NCBI RefSeq assembly: GCF_024808875.1
Contig: NZ_JANUCT010000004.1
Span: 62,001 to 126,000, forward strand
Reading direction: 5' to 3'
DNA: 64,000 bases
DNA from: Methylohalomonas lacus
GTDB taxonomy: Bacteria; Pseudomonadota; Gammaproteobacteria; Methylohalomonadales; Methylohalomonadaceae
Part shown: positions 21,381 to 30,824 of the stretch, piece by piece
Position numbering within the stretch: the stretch's first letter is position 1
Layout of the letters: each line of letters begins with the position of its first letter
The notes under the pieces: model-generated
What the model was told of the DNA's origin: nothing
Database searches by the model: none
The model's input: the letters and a program-made list of their open reading frames with translations, nothing else
Program-made: the position numbers and the translations under genes

Positions 21381-21665
21381 TTACTTGGCCATGGCCTTTT
21401 CGAACATACGGTCCAGGCGGTCAGAGTTTTCGTTGCAGCAGTCGAGTGCAGTCTGGACGCTCTTCTGGGCTTCGGAAGCGGCATAGGCTGCTTCTGAGGC
21501 GACAGTATGAGCATTGTCAGCACGCTGCTGGGCGTTCTTGGCTTCAGCCAGTGCGGTTTCGGCAGTGGCGCGAACTTCGTCGAGCTGTTCCTGCGTGGCA
21601 CCACAGCCGGCGATCAGCCCAAGCGCCAGGGCAAGTGCTGAGATTTTCACAAGCTTTGTTTTCAT
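21381..21665 (-). CDS. Lpp/OprI-like alanine-zipper outer-membrane lipoprotein
   Basis: Small lipoprotein of 94 residues. The signal peptide MKTKLVKISALALALGLIAGC ends in a good lipobox (LIAGC). The mature chain is a helical Ala-rich heptad coiled coil (ATAETALAEAKNAQQRADNAHTVASEAAYAASEAQ) ending in Lys, as in Lpp and OprI, where the C-terminal Lys can be joined to peptidoglycan. Two adjacent cysteines near the C-terminus (DCCNEN) are unusual. I chose the ATG at 21665 with GGGAG 8 bp upstream; an in-frame ATG at 21680 would add five residues that do not fit a signal peptide. It is a single-gene unit with its own promoter and strong terminator, as expected for an abundant structural lipoprotein. 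Confidence 0.88.
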   Translation of the reverse strand: MKTKLVKISALALALGLIAGCGATQEQLDEVRATAETALAEAKNAQQRADNAHTVASEAAYAASEAQKSVQTALDCCNENSDRLDRMFEKAMAK

Positions 21666-21719
21666 TGATGATTCTCCCATTGGACTTGAGTCTGAGGATT
21701 CCCCAGTTCACGTCTGCTA

Positions 21720-21748
21720 ATAATGACGTATTTTTTAGTCTATAGCAA
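21720..21748 (-). promoter_or_regulatory. Candidate sigma-70 promoter of the alanine-zipper lipoprotein gene
   Basis: On the minus strand TTGCTA and CATTAT (4 of 6 each) with 17-bp spacing in an AT-rich stretch, about 55 bp before the ATG. The local AT richness contrasts with the GC-rich surroundings. Confidence 0.5.
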
Positions 21749-21920
21749 TTTGCGCCACTGTAAATGATGGCCGTTGTCATCCGGGCCGGATCGGCCTCGG
21801 TACAGCCCCTCTACCCCGGTAACGCAACGCACAAGATAACCGTTCTGCCGGCCACTGACCAGAGGTGGCGGCCATTTTTTCAGCGGGCGTGACCTGCGTC
21901 ACGGCCGCCGGCGGCCTGTC

Positions 21921-22301
21921 TCAGCGGCCGTATGGATTCTTCTGGCGCAGGGTCTTCTTGCGGTCCTCGTAATGTTCACTAATGAAGTTTGCGAGCGCGC
22001 TTTCGAAACTGTGGACGGCGTTGTTGGTACAGAAGTCGTCGAACCAGGCCATGATGTCGGGCATCTCCTGCAGATTACTGATGCTGTAGGTCTCGCTCTG
22101 GTGGACATTGTAAGCCGTCAGATAGCCCATGATGTAGTAACGGAATTCGTCGGTGCCATCCTTTTCCCGGGCCTTGTTGTAGGAATGGCAGGAGGCGTTG
22201 CCCATACCCCAAATGGCGTAGTTGCCTTCGGCATCGGCGGCATACAATGATGAACTGAACAGTACGCTGACAACAGCAGTCAATAAAATCCTGAAACGCA
22301 T
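21921..22301 (-). CDS. Secreted protein of unknown function
   Basis: Not recognised with certainty. The 126-residue product has a clear signal peptide (MRFRILLTAVVSVLFSSSLYA, cleavage near 21) and a mature domain of about 105 residues with two cysteines (NASCHSY and DDFCTNN) placed for one disulfide. The pattern (YIMGYLTAYN, MPDIMAWFDDFCTNN, SFESALANFISEH) resembles small periplasmic helical proteins of the HdeA or Rap1a-immunity type, but I cannot assign a family. A good Shine-Dalgarno (AGGGAG) precedes the ATG. No operon partner. Confidence 0.75.
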   Translation of the reverse strand: MRFRILLTAVVSVLFSSSLYAADAEGNYAIWGMGNASCHSYNKAREKDGTDEFRYYIMGYLTAYNVHQSETYSISNLQEMPDIMAWFDDFCTNNAVHSFESALANFISEHYEDRKKTLRQKNPYGR

Positions 22302-22453
22302 GTGCTACTCCCTGATGAGGGCCGCGTGCGGCCGCTTTATTTGTTGTTGGTAATGGCCGTTAGAGTGAACGGCACGGGAATATATCCCGACCATGGCCAT
22401 GATGGCCAGCGCTGTGTGCCTGGCCCCAAGTTGCCTTGAACAAAACCCGCGCA

Positions 22454-23653
<1,200 letters not shown>

Positions 23654-23731
23654 GGTTCTGATCGGTTACGGGCAAAGCCCGCCATCATACCTGTCGTCAG
23701 GGCCGCTGGGCAGGGTGGCCCCGGTGCACGG

Positions 23732-24304
23732 CTATTGCCGGTGAAAGGGCATCGGCCGGCCGGAGAACTGCGACTTCAGGAAGTCCATCTGGTCAGCGAG
23801 AATGCGCCGGTTCGACAGTGCCAGGTACTCGGCCCAGTTCGGCACATACGGTACGGCCAGCAGCGGCATGTGCGCTTCTTCAGGGATACGGTTGCCCTTG
23901 CGGGTATTGCAGGTACGACAGGCGGCAACGACGTTGGACCAGCTGTCCCGGCCACCGCGCGATATCGGCAGCACATGGTCGCGCGTCAGCAGGGTGTTAC
24001 GCTGATCGTTACCGCAATACATGCACATATGAGCATCGCGCAGGAACAGTTCGCGATTGGTCAGGGGCGGTACGCCGCGGCGGACGTATTTGTTTTGTGC
24101 CGAGCGCTTGATGGCGATGATGGAATTGACATTGACGGCGGAGCGCTGGCCGGTGGCTCGGCATATGCCGCCCTGGAAACGGAACATGTGCTCGCCCGCG
24201 GTCCAGGCGACCATGTTGCGGCTGTAAAGGCAGACCGCATCCTGCCAGGGTATCCACGTGACCGGGGTACCCGATACATCGAGACGTAAAATCAAGTGGC
24301 TCAT
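23732..24304 (-). CDS. HNH endonuclease family protein
   Basis: A 190-residue protein with a C-terminal HNH nuclease domain (about 90-150): zinc cysteines in CMYCG and CRTCN, the HNH core TRDHVLPISRGGRDSWSNVVAACRTCNTRKGN. The N-terminal 80 residues form the extension seen in chromosomal HNH proteins present in many gammaproteobacteria and cyanobacteria (VTWIPWQDAVCLYSRNMVAWT). It is not next to restriction or phage genes, so it is probably a housekeeping nuclease of unknown role. GAGG 10 bp before the ATG is a fair Shine-Dalgarno. Divergent from mazG. Confidence 0.88.
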   Translation of the reverse strand: MSHLILRLDVSGTPVTWIPWQDAVCLYSRNMVAWTAGEHMFRFQGGICRATGQRSAVNVNSIIAIKRSAQNKYVRRGVPPLTNRELFLRDAHMCMYCGNDQRNTLLTRDHVLPISRGGRDSWSNVVAACRTCNTRKGNRIPEEAHMPLLAVPYVPNWAEYLALSNRRILADQMDFLKSQFSGRPMPFHRQ

Positions 24305-24505
24305 TTATTGTTATCCTCGTTCCCGCGCCGACCGTTCCGGAGTGTTGCGCCGGCACGGACGGAGGGTCTTTATAAAACCCGGGATGCAACCCTTGTGAGG
24401 CTGACGCTTGTTATCATTATGCAAAATGTACCTCTGAATCAAGTCTTTCTCACCACAATCTGAGACGGGCCATCGATTTTCAGCGCCAATCTTTTGGACA
24501 AAATC

Positions 24506-25312
24506 ATGACACTTGAAGCGACTCAACGCCTGCTTGCGATCATGCGCCAGCTGCGCGATCCCGACAATGGCTGTCCCTGGGACCGGCGCCAGGATTTCGC
24601 CAGTATCGTCCCGCATACCCTTGAGGAGGCCTACGAACTGGCCGAGGCCATCGAGACGGGCGATGCCGAAAGCATTCGCGGCGAGCTTGGTGATCTGCTG
24701 TTCCAGGTCGTTTTCTATGCCCAGCTGGGCAGTGAACGCGACTGGTTTGATTTCGACAGCGTCGCTGCGACCATCGCCGGGAAACTGGAACGCCGTCATC
24801 CGCATGTGTTTGCCGAGACTGCTACTGACGAGGCCGAACTCAGTGGCCAGTGGGAACGCATCAAGGCCGAGGAGCGCCGCCAGTCAGGAGCCGGTGATGG
24901 TGCGCTGGCCGACGTGCCACGGGCCCTGCCCGCCCTGAGCCGGGCGCGCAAGCTGCAAAAGCGCGCCGCCCACGTTGGTTTTGACTGGGGCGACCCGGCG
25001 CCGGTGTTCGCCAAGATCGAGGAAGAACTGGACGAGTTCCGCAGCGAAATGGCCCGCGGTGCGGACAATCATGTGCGCGTGGAGGAAGAGTTCGGTGACT
25101 TGCTGTTTGCCTGCGTCAATCTTGCCCGCCATGCCGGCATCGATCCGGAATCCGCGCTACGCCGTGCCAACCGCAAGTTCGAGTCCCGTTTCGCCTTTAT
25201 TGAGGAACGGCTTGCCGCGCAGGGCAGGACACCGGAAGACAGCAGCCTGGAAGAAATGGATGCGCTGTGGGAGGAAGCGAAGACGAATGGGGTAGCGGAG
25301 GCTGGTGATTAG
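24506..25312 (+). CDS. mazG: Nucleoside triphosphate pyrophosphohydrolase MazG
   Basis: House-cleaning enzyme that hydrolyses NTPs and dNTPs to the monophosphate plus pyrophosphate. The 268-residue product has tandem MazG domains: the first with LRDPDNGCPWDRRQDFASIVPHTLEEAYELAEAIE and ELGDLLFQVVFYAQL (the ExxE...ExxD metal site), the second with KIEEELDEFRSEMA and VEEEFGDLLFACVNLARH. I chose the ATG at 24506 (MTLEATQRLL); a TTG four codons earlier is possible. The stop is embedded in a GGTGATTAGTGACTGGTGATTGG repeat. Confidence 0.95.
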   Translation: MTLEATQRLLAIMRQLRDPDNGCPWDRRQDFASIVPHTLEEAYELAEAIETGDAESIRGELGDLLFQVVFYAQLGSERDWFDFDSVAATIAGKLERRHPHVFAETATDEAELSGQWERIKAEERRQSGAGDGALADVPRALPALSRARKLQKRAAHVGFDWGDPAPVFAKIEEELDEFRSEMARGADNHVRVEEEFGDLLFACVNLARHAGIDPESALRRANRKFESRFAFIEERLAAQGRTPEDSSLEEMDALWEEAKTNGVAEAGD

Positions 25313-25327
25313 TGACTGGTGATTGGT
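25304..25327. repeat. Dispersed GTGATT(A/G)GTGA repeat at the mazG 3' end
   Basis: A tandem GGTGATTAGTGACTGGTGATT-type stretch overlaps the mazG stop codon. It matches the unit at the ligA stop (6287-6305) and the arms of the inverted repeat at 44134-44258, defining a small repeat family in this window. Confidence 0.5.
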
Positions 25328-25403
25328 GGGGTTCACCATGCACAAATGGCGCGCAGCGCACGCTTGTTTCTTCAACCTTGTGACGACGGAAGCAAGAGCC
25401 TGT

Positions 25404-25424
25404 CCCGGCATGCAGTAAGCCGGG
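25404..25424. repeat. Hairpin-forming sequence
   Basis: CCCGGC and GCCGGG (6-bp perfect stem, 9-base loop) lie between mazG and the convergent small secreted protein gene. No T run follows on either strand, so it is a hairpin of unknown role rather than a clear terminator. Confidence 0.4.
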
Positions 25425-25499
25425 AATGGGGGGAGTTGGTAACTGGTGACAGGCAAGGCCCGCCGTCGAGATACGCTTCACCAGCGACGCACGACGCAA

Positions 25500-25799
25500 C
25501 TACGGCTTGTACCGCTTCAGATCCCTGATGCGGCCATGGGAATCGAAGATGATCTCGCTGATCCAGCCGTTGGCTGACGCGGGAATGTAGTACCAGATGA
25601 TCCGGGTGGGACCGTGAATGCCGTCGCCGAGCACCGATTCGCGGTCCGGTGGCCCGACCCGGTACTCGACCTCGGCCTGCGACATGCCGGTATCGAGCAG
25701 ACTGTAGTCACGCAGGTCCAGACTGTCGGCACCGGCCGTCAGCGGCATCAGTGCGAGCAGCAAGGTACGGGCGGATTGTTTCAGGAACAGGGTCGACAT
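25500..25799 (-). CDS. Small secreted protein, SmpA/DUF2845-like
   Basis: A 99-residue product with a signal peptide (about 1-24, TLLLALMPLTAGA) and a mature domain SLLDTGMSQAEVEYRVGPPDRE...RIIWYYIPASANGWISEIIFDSHGRIRDLKRYKP. The 'GMSxAEVxxRxGxPD' pattern followed by two or three beta strands is the SmpA/OmlA-like fold also seen in DUF2845 proteins. Role unknown; such domains often bind envelope partners. It precedes no obvious partner and ends 56 bp after the folE2 gene's downstream end begins. Confidence 0.72.
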   Translation of the reverse strand: MSTLFLKQSARTLLLALMPLTAGADSLDLRDYSLLDTGMSQAEVEYRVGPPDRESVLGDGIHGPTRIIWYYIPASANGWISEIIFDSHGRIRDLKRYKP

Positions 25800-25855
25800 A
25801 CCCCCTGAGAGCGGCGCGTCGCGGCAACAGTTCCGCCGCGACGCGCGCGGAGCGG

Positions 25856-26680
25856 TTATTTGCTCTTTTTATCCTTAATGATCTTGGCGTAGGCCGAATG
25901 GTTGTGAATCGACTCGAAGTTTTCCGATTCCACGGTGTAGCCGGCGATACGATCGTCGCGGTTGAACTGGACGGCGACATCGCGAACGATGTCCTCGACA
26001 AACTTCGGGTTGTCGTAGGCACGCTCGGTGACCCATTTTTCGTCGGGCCGCTTGAGCAGGCCATAGAGTTCGCACGAGCCCTCGGCCTCGACCATTTCGA
26101 TCAGGTCCTCGATCCAGATGAAACCGTTGGTCTTGACGGTGATGGTGATGTGCGAGCGCTGGTTATGGGCGCCGTAATCGGAGATGCCCTTGGAGCATGG
26201 GCACAATGAGGTTACCGGGACGATGATCCGGACCAGCACCTGTGGCTTGCCGTTGTCCTGGATCTGGCCGATGAAGGTCACCTCGTAGTCGAGCAGGCTC
26301 TTGACGCCGGTTGCCGGCGCGGCTTTCTCGATAAAATAGGGAAACGACATTTCAATATGGCCGGACTCGGCATCGAGCGTCTCGACCATCTCGCTAATCA
26401 TGCGCTTGAACGAGTCGATGGTGATCTCATACTCGTGGTTGTTGAGAATCTCGACGAAACGCGACATGTGTGTGCCCTTGAAGTTGTGTGGCAGGGCGAC
26501 GTACATGTTGAAGTTGGCAACCGTATGCTGTTCCTGGCCGGAACGCGAGGTCACAACGATCGGGTGGTTGATGTCCTTGATGCCGACCTGGTCGATAGCG
26601 AGATTGCGCGTGTCGGCACTGCCCTGGGTATCCGGCAGCTCGTTGATGGTTTCCTCGTTCATGGTCTCTGGGTGGCTCAT
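25856..26680 (-). CDS. folE2: GTP cyclohydrolase FolE2 (type IB)
   Basis: Makes 7,8-dihydroneopterin triphosphate from GTP for folate (and queuosine) synthesis without the zinc requirement of FolE. The product is 274 residues from the ATG at 26680, which has a strong Shine-Dalgarno (AGAGGAAA). Family motifs: [20 protein letters not shown] (about 70-90) and the catalytic cysteine region [21 protein letters not shown] (about 170). The frame stays open to 26725 but the extra residues are not family-like. In other bacteria folE2 is often induced by zinc shortage through Zur; I see no Zur-like box, but a 17-bp palindrome lies in its leader. It follows ispA by 102 bp. Confidence 0.95.
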   Translation of the reverse strand: MSHPETMNEETINELPDTQGSADTRNLAIDQVGIKDINHPIVVTSRSGQEQHTVANFNMYVALPHNFKGTHMSRFVEILNNHEYEITIDSFKRMISEMVETLDAESGHIEMSFPYFIEKAAPATGVKSLLDYEVTFIGQIQDNGKPQVLVRIIVPVTSLCPCSKGISDYGAHNQRSHITITVKTNGFIWIEDLIEMVEAEGSCELYGLLKRPDEKWVTERAYDNPKFVEDIVRDVAVQFNRDDRIAGYTVESENFESIHNHSAYAKIIKDKKSK

Positions 26681-26728
26681 GCCATTTCCTCTACTCTGAG
26701 TTCGTGCCCGTCTATTGCGGGGCAATTC

Positions 26729-26745
26729 CTTAGTATTTTACTAAG
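26729..26745. promoter_or_regulatory. Palindrome upstream of folE2, operator candidate
   Basis: CTTAGTA-TTT-TACTAAG is a perfect 7-3-7 inverted repeat in an AT-rich stretch, 48 bp before the folE2 ATG and 37 bp after the ispA stop. No T run follows on the minus strand, so it looks more like an operator than a terminator. The bound regulator is unknown. Confidence 0.45.
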
Positions 26746-26782
26746 CTTTAGAGTTCGTCTCAACTCGACGAAGCATAAACAA

Positions 26783-27673
26783 TCATTTATTGCGGTTGAC
26801 GATATAGTTCGCCACCCCACGCAACATGTCGGCCTGCGGGCCGAATCCGGCCAGGCTGTCGAGCGCTTCCTGGTACAGGTCCGCGGCCGCCTGCTTGGCG
26901 CGGCCCATACCGAGCAGGTGCGGGTAGGTCGGCTTGTTGCGGGCGACATCGGCGCCCTGCGTCTTGCCCAGGGTTTCGGTGTCGCTTTCGATATCGAGAA
27001 TGTCGTCACGCACCTGGAAGGCCAGGCCGACACAGTGCGCATAGTGACACACCCGGTCGACTTCGTCGCTGGCCGCCGTCGGGCTGGACAGTGCGCCGAG
27101 CTCGACACTGGCTCGGATCAGGCCGCCGGTCTTATGGATGTGCATGTTTTCCAGCTCGGCGATATTCAGCTGATTGCCCACCGCCGCCAGGTCGATGGCC
27201 TGGCCGCCGGCCATGCCGCGCGAACCGCTGGCCACGGCCAGGGCGTTGATCATCGCCAGACGGCGATCGGCCGCTACCTGAATGGCGTCGTCGCTGGCGA
27301 GAATGTGGAACGACAGCGCCTGCAGGGCATCACCGGCAAGTATCGCGGTTGCCTCGTCGTAGGCGCGGTGGCAGGTCGGTTGGCCGCGGCGCAGGTCATC
27401 GTTGTCCATGGCCGGCAGGTCGTCGTGCACCAGCGAATAGGCATGGATCATTTCCACCGCGCAGGCGGGGCCGTCGAGCGCGGCAAGATCGACCCCGAAG
27501 GCCTCGCCGGTGGCATAGACGAGCACCGGGCGGATGCGTTTGCCATTGCCGAGCACGGCGTAGCGCATCGCCCCGTGCAGATGCTGCGGTTGAATGGTGG
27601 CGTCGGGGAGCCAGCGCTCGAGGGCGGCTTCGGCGCTGCGCTGGTAAAGCTGCAGGCGGGTCTCAAAGGCCAT
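26783..27673 (-). CDS. ispA: Polyprenyl (farnesyl) diphosphate synthase IspA
   Basis: Builds farnesyl diphosphate from IPP and DMAPP/GPP for quinones and undecaprenyl phosphate. The 296-residue product has the first Asp-rich motif DDLPAMDNDDLRRG (about 82-95) with the preceding HAYSLVHDD, the GKRIRPVLVY motif near the N-terminus and the second Asp-rich motif FQVRDDILDIESD (about 217-229). I took the ATG at 27673, directly after the xseB stop; a TTG two codons earlier is possible. xseB-ispA is the standard gammaproteobacterial pair, but dxs does not follow here; folE2 does. Confidence 0.95.
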   Translation of the reverse strand: MAFETRLQLYQRSAEAALERWLPDATIQPQHLHGAMRYAVLGNGKRIRPVLVYATGEAFGVDLAALDGPACAVEMIHAYSLVHDDLPAMDNDDLRRGQPTCHRAYDEATAILAGDALQALSFHILASDDAIQVAADRRLAMINALAVASGSRGMAGGQAIDLAAVGNQLNIAELENMHIHKTGGLIRASVELGALSSPTAASDEVDRVCHYAHCVGLAFQVRDDILDIESDTETLGKTQGADVARNKPTYPHLLGMGRAKQAAADLYQEALDSLAGFGPQADMLRGVANYIVNRNK

Positions 27674-27675
27674 AG

Positions 27676-27990
27676 TCAAGCCTGGTCAGGGTTGTCGTTG
27701 TTCTGTTTGTCGCGCGCGCTATCGCTGTCGAATTCGCTGAGTTCTGCTTCCGGCGTTTCATTCAGCAGTATCTGGACTTTCTGTTCAGCCGCCTGCAGGG
27801 CTTGCTGGCAGGCGCGGGTGAGGGCGATGCCGCGCTCGAACTGCTGGAGCGATTCTTCCAGGCTGAGCTCGCCCTGTTCCATTCGTTCGACCAGCTGCTC
27901 CAGCTCCGCCAGGGCAGCCTCGAAATCGAATTTTTCCGCCGCGGGATCCGCAGCCGGTTTACTGTCGCTGTTTTGTTTTGCCTTGGCCAA
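27676..27990 (-). CDS. xseB: Exodeoxyribonuclease VII small subunit
   Basis: Small subunit of the ssDNA exonuclease ExoVII. The 104-residue product has the XseB helical hairpin FDFEAALAELEQLVERMEQGELSLEESLQQFERGIALTRACQQALQAAEQKVQILL (about 24-78), with a basic N-terminal extension and an acidic Asn/Asp-rich tail. Translation appears to start at TTG (27990), as no in-frame ATG precedes the domain; the Shine-Dalgarno is weak. The stop nearly touches the ispA start. Confidence 0.93.
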   Translation of the reverse strand: MAKAKQNSDSKPAADPAAEKFDFEAALAELEQLVERMEQGELSLEESLQQFERGIALTRACQQALQAAEQKVQILLNETPEAELSEFDSDSARDKQNNDNPDQA

Positions 27991-28282
27991 GGTTGTACTC
28001 GGACGGGTGTCAAATTAAGGCGGCAATCATACCGGTTTGCACACGACTGTACAGACCCCGCGGGTAGGTGCCGGGCGGCGATAACCTGTTGCGATGCATA
28101 ATTGACACTGCCCTGTCGTGGACCCGCTTTGATCCTGAAACAGGTTAGTTTGGCTCTAAAACTGCAAGCATTGAAAGGGCGAGGCGCGAATAACTTGAAA
28201 AGCATTACCAATCAGTGAGTTGCCGGATTTTCTTGTGCGTCTGCATGAGAAGGGTTGCTCTGTCTGAGCTGAAAGGCAGTAA
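27991..28282. other. Intergenic region between xseB and the GlpC-type relic
   Basis: About 290 bp upstream of the divergent xseB gene and next to a pseudogene. It should hold the xseB-ispA promoter, but I found no convincing -35/-10 pair. No gene, tRNA or hairpin terminator was recognised. Given the relic downstream, part may be decayed sequence. Confidence 0.3.
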
Positions 28283-28670
28283 ATGAAGTATTACGGCAGC
28301 AACCTATGCAAGCGCAGCGCCGACCGTGACACGCTGGACATCAAGGCTCAGCCCGCCGCTGATACCTGTGGTCGGGTGGCAATGTTCGTGACCTGCTACG
28401 GCAACCGCAATAACCCGGGCGTGGTCGAGGACCTGCTGGCCGTTCTCGAGCATAACCGCATTCCGGTATCACCGGTTGGACAGGAACGCTGTTGCGGCAT
28501 GCTCAAGCTTGAGCTTGGCGATCTGTAAACGCTGGCGCGATTGAAAGCATACACATGCCGCGGCTCTATACGGCTGCGCAGTTGGCCAGGAATAGATGGC
28601 GCCGGTGCCGTCCTGTGTGCTGATGTTCAAGCAGGAACTGCCGTATGCAGTAGAGTGCGTTCCCGACGCG
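28283..28670 (+). pseudogene. Decayed (Fe-S)-binding oxidoreductase fragment (GlpC-like, CCG domain)
   Basis: Remnant of the C-terminal cysteine-rich (CCG) region of a GlpC/heterodisulfide-reductase-type protein. The first frame (28283-28528) reads VAMFVTCYGNRNNPGVVEDL, VLEHNRIPVSPVGQERCCGM and LKLELGDL, then stops. After at least one frameshift the next conserved block, APVPSCVLMFKQELP, appears in another frame at 28599-28643. In intact relatives these blocks lie in this order in one frame, linked by about 25 residues. The N-terminal ferredoxin part is missing. There is no start signal or intact partner (such as a FAD-linked oxidase) nearby. Confidence 0.82.
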
Positions 28671-28778
28671 CTGCGTGCAGCCCTCATTGTCGATCCCGGC
28701 TGGATCCCTGCCTGTTTCGGTCGCGTTGTCAATGGCTTGACGGCGCCGTCACGTTACAATACAAAACCCGCCTGACAA

Positions 28779-28812
28779 CATGATCGCCACCCCGCATAAT
28801 GCGGCGACCATG
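28779..28812. repeat. Imperfect long hairpin upstream of parE
   Basis: Inner stem CCGCAT/ATGCGG (one-base centre) is enclosed by CATG-a-TCG pairing with CGA-c-CATG, with a bulge on the left. It ends 39 bp before the parE start. It could be a leader structure or operator; it lacks a T run. Confidence 0.4.
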
Positions 28813-28851
28813 TGACCGATGTTTCCAATTGCATAATTTTCGGGGTCATTC

Positions 28852-30744
28852 TTGAATAAACAATACGACGCGGCCGATATTGAAGTCCTGACCGGCCTGG
28901 AGCCGGTACGCAAACGGCCAGGCATGTATACCGACACGTCCCGGCCGAATCACCTGATCCAGGAAGTGGTCGACAACAGCGTCGACGAGGCTATTGCCGG
29001 CTATGCGAAAAAGATCGAGGTCATCCTGCACAAGGACGGTTCGGTCAGCTGCAGCGACGACGGCCGCGGCATGCCGGTCGACATGCATCCCGGTGAAAAC
29101 GTACCCGGCGTCGAGGTTATCCTCACGCGACTGCACGCCGGCGGCAAGTTTTCGCGCAAGAGCTACCAGTTCTCCGGCGGTCTACACGGCGTCGGCGTAT
29201 CGGTGGTCAACGCGCTGTCGAAGCATCTCGAGATCTGGGTCAAGCGCGGCGGCAAGGAGTACAACATGGCCTTTGCCGGTGGCGAGGTGCAGTCGAAGCT
29301 GGAAGAAGTCGGCACGGTCGGCAAGCAAAACACCGGCACGCGCATCCGCTTCTGGCCGGACCCGCAGTATTTCGATACCACGAAGTTCGCACTGCCAAAA
29401 CTCAAGCACCTGCTGCGTGCCAAGGCCGTGCTGTGTCCGGGTCTGACCATCCGGCTGCAGGACGAGGCCAACGATGAAACCGAGGAATGGTGTTACAGCG
29501 ACGGCATTCGCAGTTACCTGTCCGAGGCGCTGAGCGGCCATACGCTGCTGCCGGAAGAGCCCTTTCTCGGCAGCCTGGCGGGCAACAATGAAACCGTCGA
29601 CTGGGCAGTGCATTGGCTGCCGGACGATGGTGAACTGGTAACCGAAAGCTACGTCAACCTGGTGCCTACCGTGCAGGGCGGTACGCACGTGAACGGCTTG
29701 CGCCAGGGCTTGCTGGAAGCACTGCGCGAGTTCTGCGATCAGCGTTCGCTGCTGCCGCGTGGCGTGAAACTGGCGCCGGAAGACGTCTGGGAACGCTGCA
29801 GCTACCTGCTGTCGGTGAAACTGGACGATCCGCAGTTTTCCGGCCAGACCAAGGAACGGCTGACCTCGCGCAATTGCGCCACCTTCGTTTCCGGCGTGGT
29901 CAGCGATGCCTTCAGTGACTGGCTCAACCATCACGTCGAAAGCGGCCAGCAGATCGCCGAACTGGCCGTGCGGCATGCACAGAAACGCCTGAAGGCGGAA
30001 AAGAAGGTGGTGCGCAAGAAGGTCGGCAGCGGCCCGGCACTGCCCGGCAAGCTGGCCGACTGTACCGGCCAGGGGCTGGATCGCACCGAACTGTTTCTGG
30101 TCGAGGGTGATTCTGCCGGCGGCTCGGCCAAACAGGCGCGCGATCGCGACTACCAGGCGGTGATGCCGTTACGCGGCAAGATCATGAACACCTGGGAAGT
30201 CGATCCCGCCGAAGTGCTCGGCTCCAAGGAGGTTCATGATATCGCCGTGGCGCTGGGTGTGGATCCCGGCTCCGAGGATCTGTCGACGCTGCGCTACGGC
30301 AAGGTGTGTATCCTCGCCGATGCCGACTCCGACGGCCTGCATATCGCGACCCTGCTGTGTGCGCTGTTCGTCAAGCATTTCCGGCCGCTGGTCGCAGGCG
30401 GGCACGTGTTCGTTGCCATGCCGCCGCTGTATCGCATCGACGTCGGCAAGGAGGTCTACTACGCCCTGGATGAACAGGAAAAGGAAGGCGTGCTCGACCG
30501 CATAGCCGCCGAGAACAAGAAGGGCAAGGTCAACGTCCAGCGCTTCAAGGGGCTCGGCGAGATGAATCCGCTGCAGTTGCGTGAAACGACCATGGCGCCG
30601 GAAACCCGGCGACTGGTGCGCCTGACCCTGGCCGACGGTGATACCACCGATCAGTTGCTCGACATGCTGCTGGCGAAAAAGCGCGCCGCCGATCGGCGCT
30701 CGTGGCTGGAATCCAAGGGCGACCATGCCGAGGTCATGTACTAG
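28852..30744 (+). CDS. parE: DNA topoisomerase IV subunit B
   Basis: ATPase subunit of topoisomerase IV, which decatenates daughter chromosomes. The 630-residue product (E. coli ParE 630) has the GHKL ATP site EVVDNSVDEAIAG (about 39), DDGRGMPVDMH (about 66) and GGLHGVGVSVVNALS, the transducer domain, and the Toprim domain with LVEGDSAGGSAKQARDR (about 418) and LADADSDGLHIATLL. Translation seems to begin at TTG (28852): the next Met is inside the conserved RPGMYT. GGGG lies about 12 bp upstream. parC follows after one intervening gene. Confidence 0.96.
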   Translation: MNKQYDAADIEVLTGLEPVRKRPGMYTDTSRPNHLIQEVVDNSVDEAIAGYAKKIEVILHKDGSVSCSDDGRGMPVDMHPGENVPGVEVILTRLHAGGKFSRKSYQFSGGLHGVGVSVVNALSKHLEIWVKRGGKEYNMAFAGGEVQSKLEEVGTVGKQNTGTRIRFWPDPQYFDTTKFALPKLKHLLRAKAVLCPGLTIRLQDEANDETEEWCYSDGIRSYLSEALSGHTLLPEEPFLGSLAGNNETVDWAVHWLPDDGELVTESYVNLVPTVQGGTHVNGLRQGLLEALREFCDQRSLLPRGVKLAPEDVWERCSYLLSVKLDDPQFSGQTKERLTSRNCATFVSGVVSDAFSDWLNHHVESGQQIAELAVRHAQKRLKAEKKVVRKKVGSGPALPGKLADCTGQGLDRTELFLVEGDSAGGSAKQARDRDYQAVMPLRGKIMNTWEVDPAEVLGSKEVHDIAVALGVDPGSEDLSTLRYGKVCILADADSDGLHIATLLCALFVKHFRPLVAGGHVFVAMPPLYRIDVGKEVYYALDEQEKEGVLDRIAAENKKGKVNVQRFKGLGEMNPLQLRETTMAPETRRLVRLTLADGDTTDQLLDMLLAKKRAADRRSWLESKGDHAEVMY

Positions 30745-30824
30745 GGATAGACTCGCGCCGTTGACTGACTAACACTGGGTATAGACCGATTCCAGTCATT
30801 ACTTTAACGAAAGGCGGTAATACC

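Noticed and set aside
23732-24304. HNH protein as part of a restriction or phage defence island
   Set aside because: Neighbours are housekeeping genes, base composition is like the surroundings, and no methylase, toxin or phage gene is near.
26357-28018. Open frame (553 codons) antisense to folE2, ispA and xseB
   Set aside because: Runs across three real genes; composition is that of a shadow frame.
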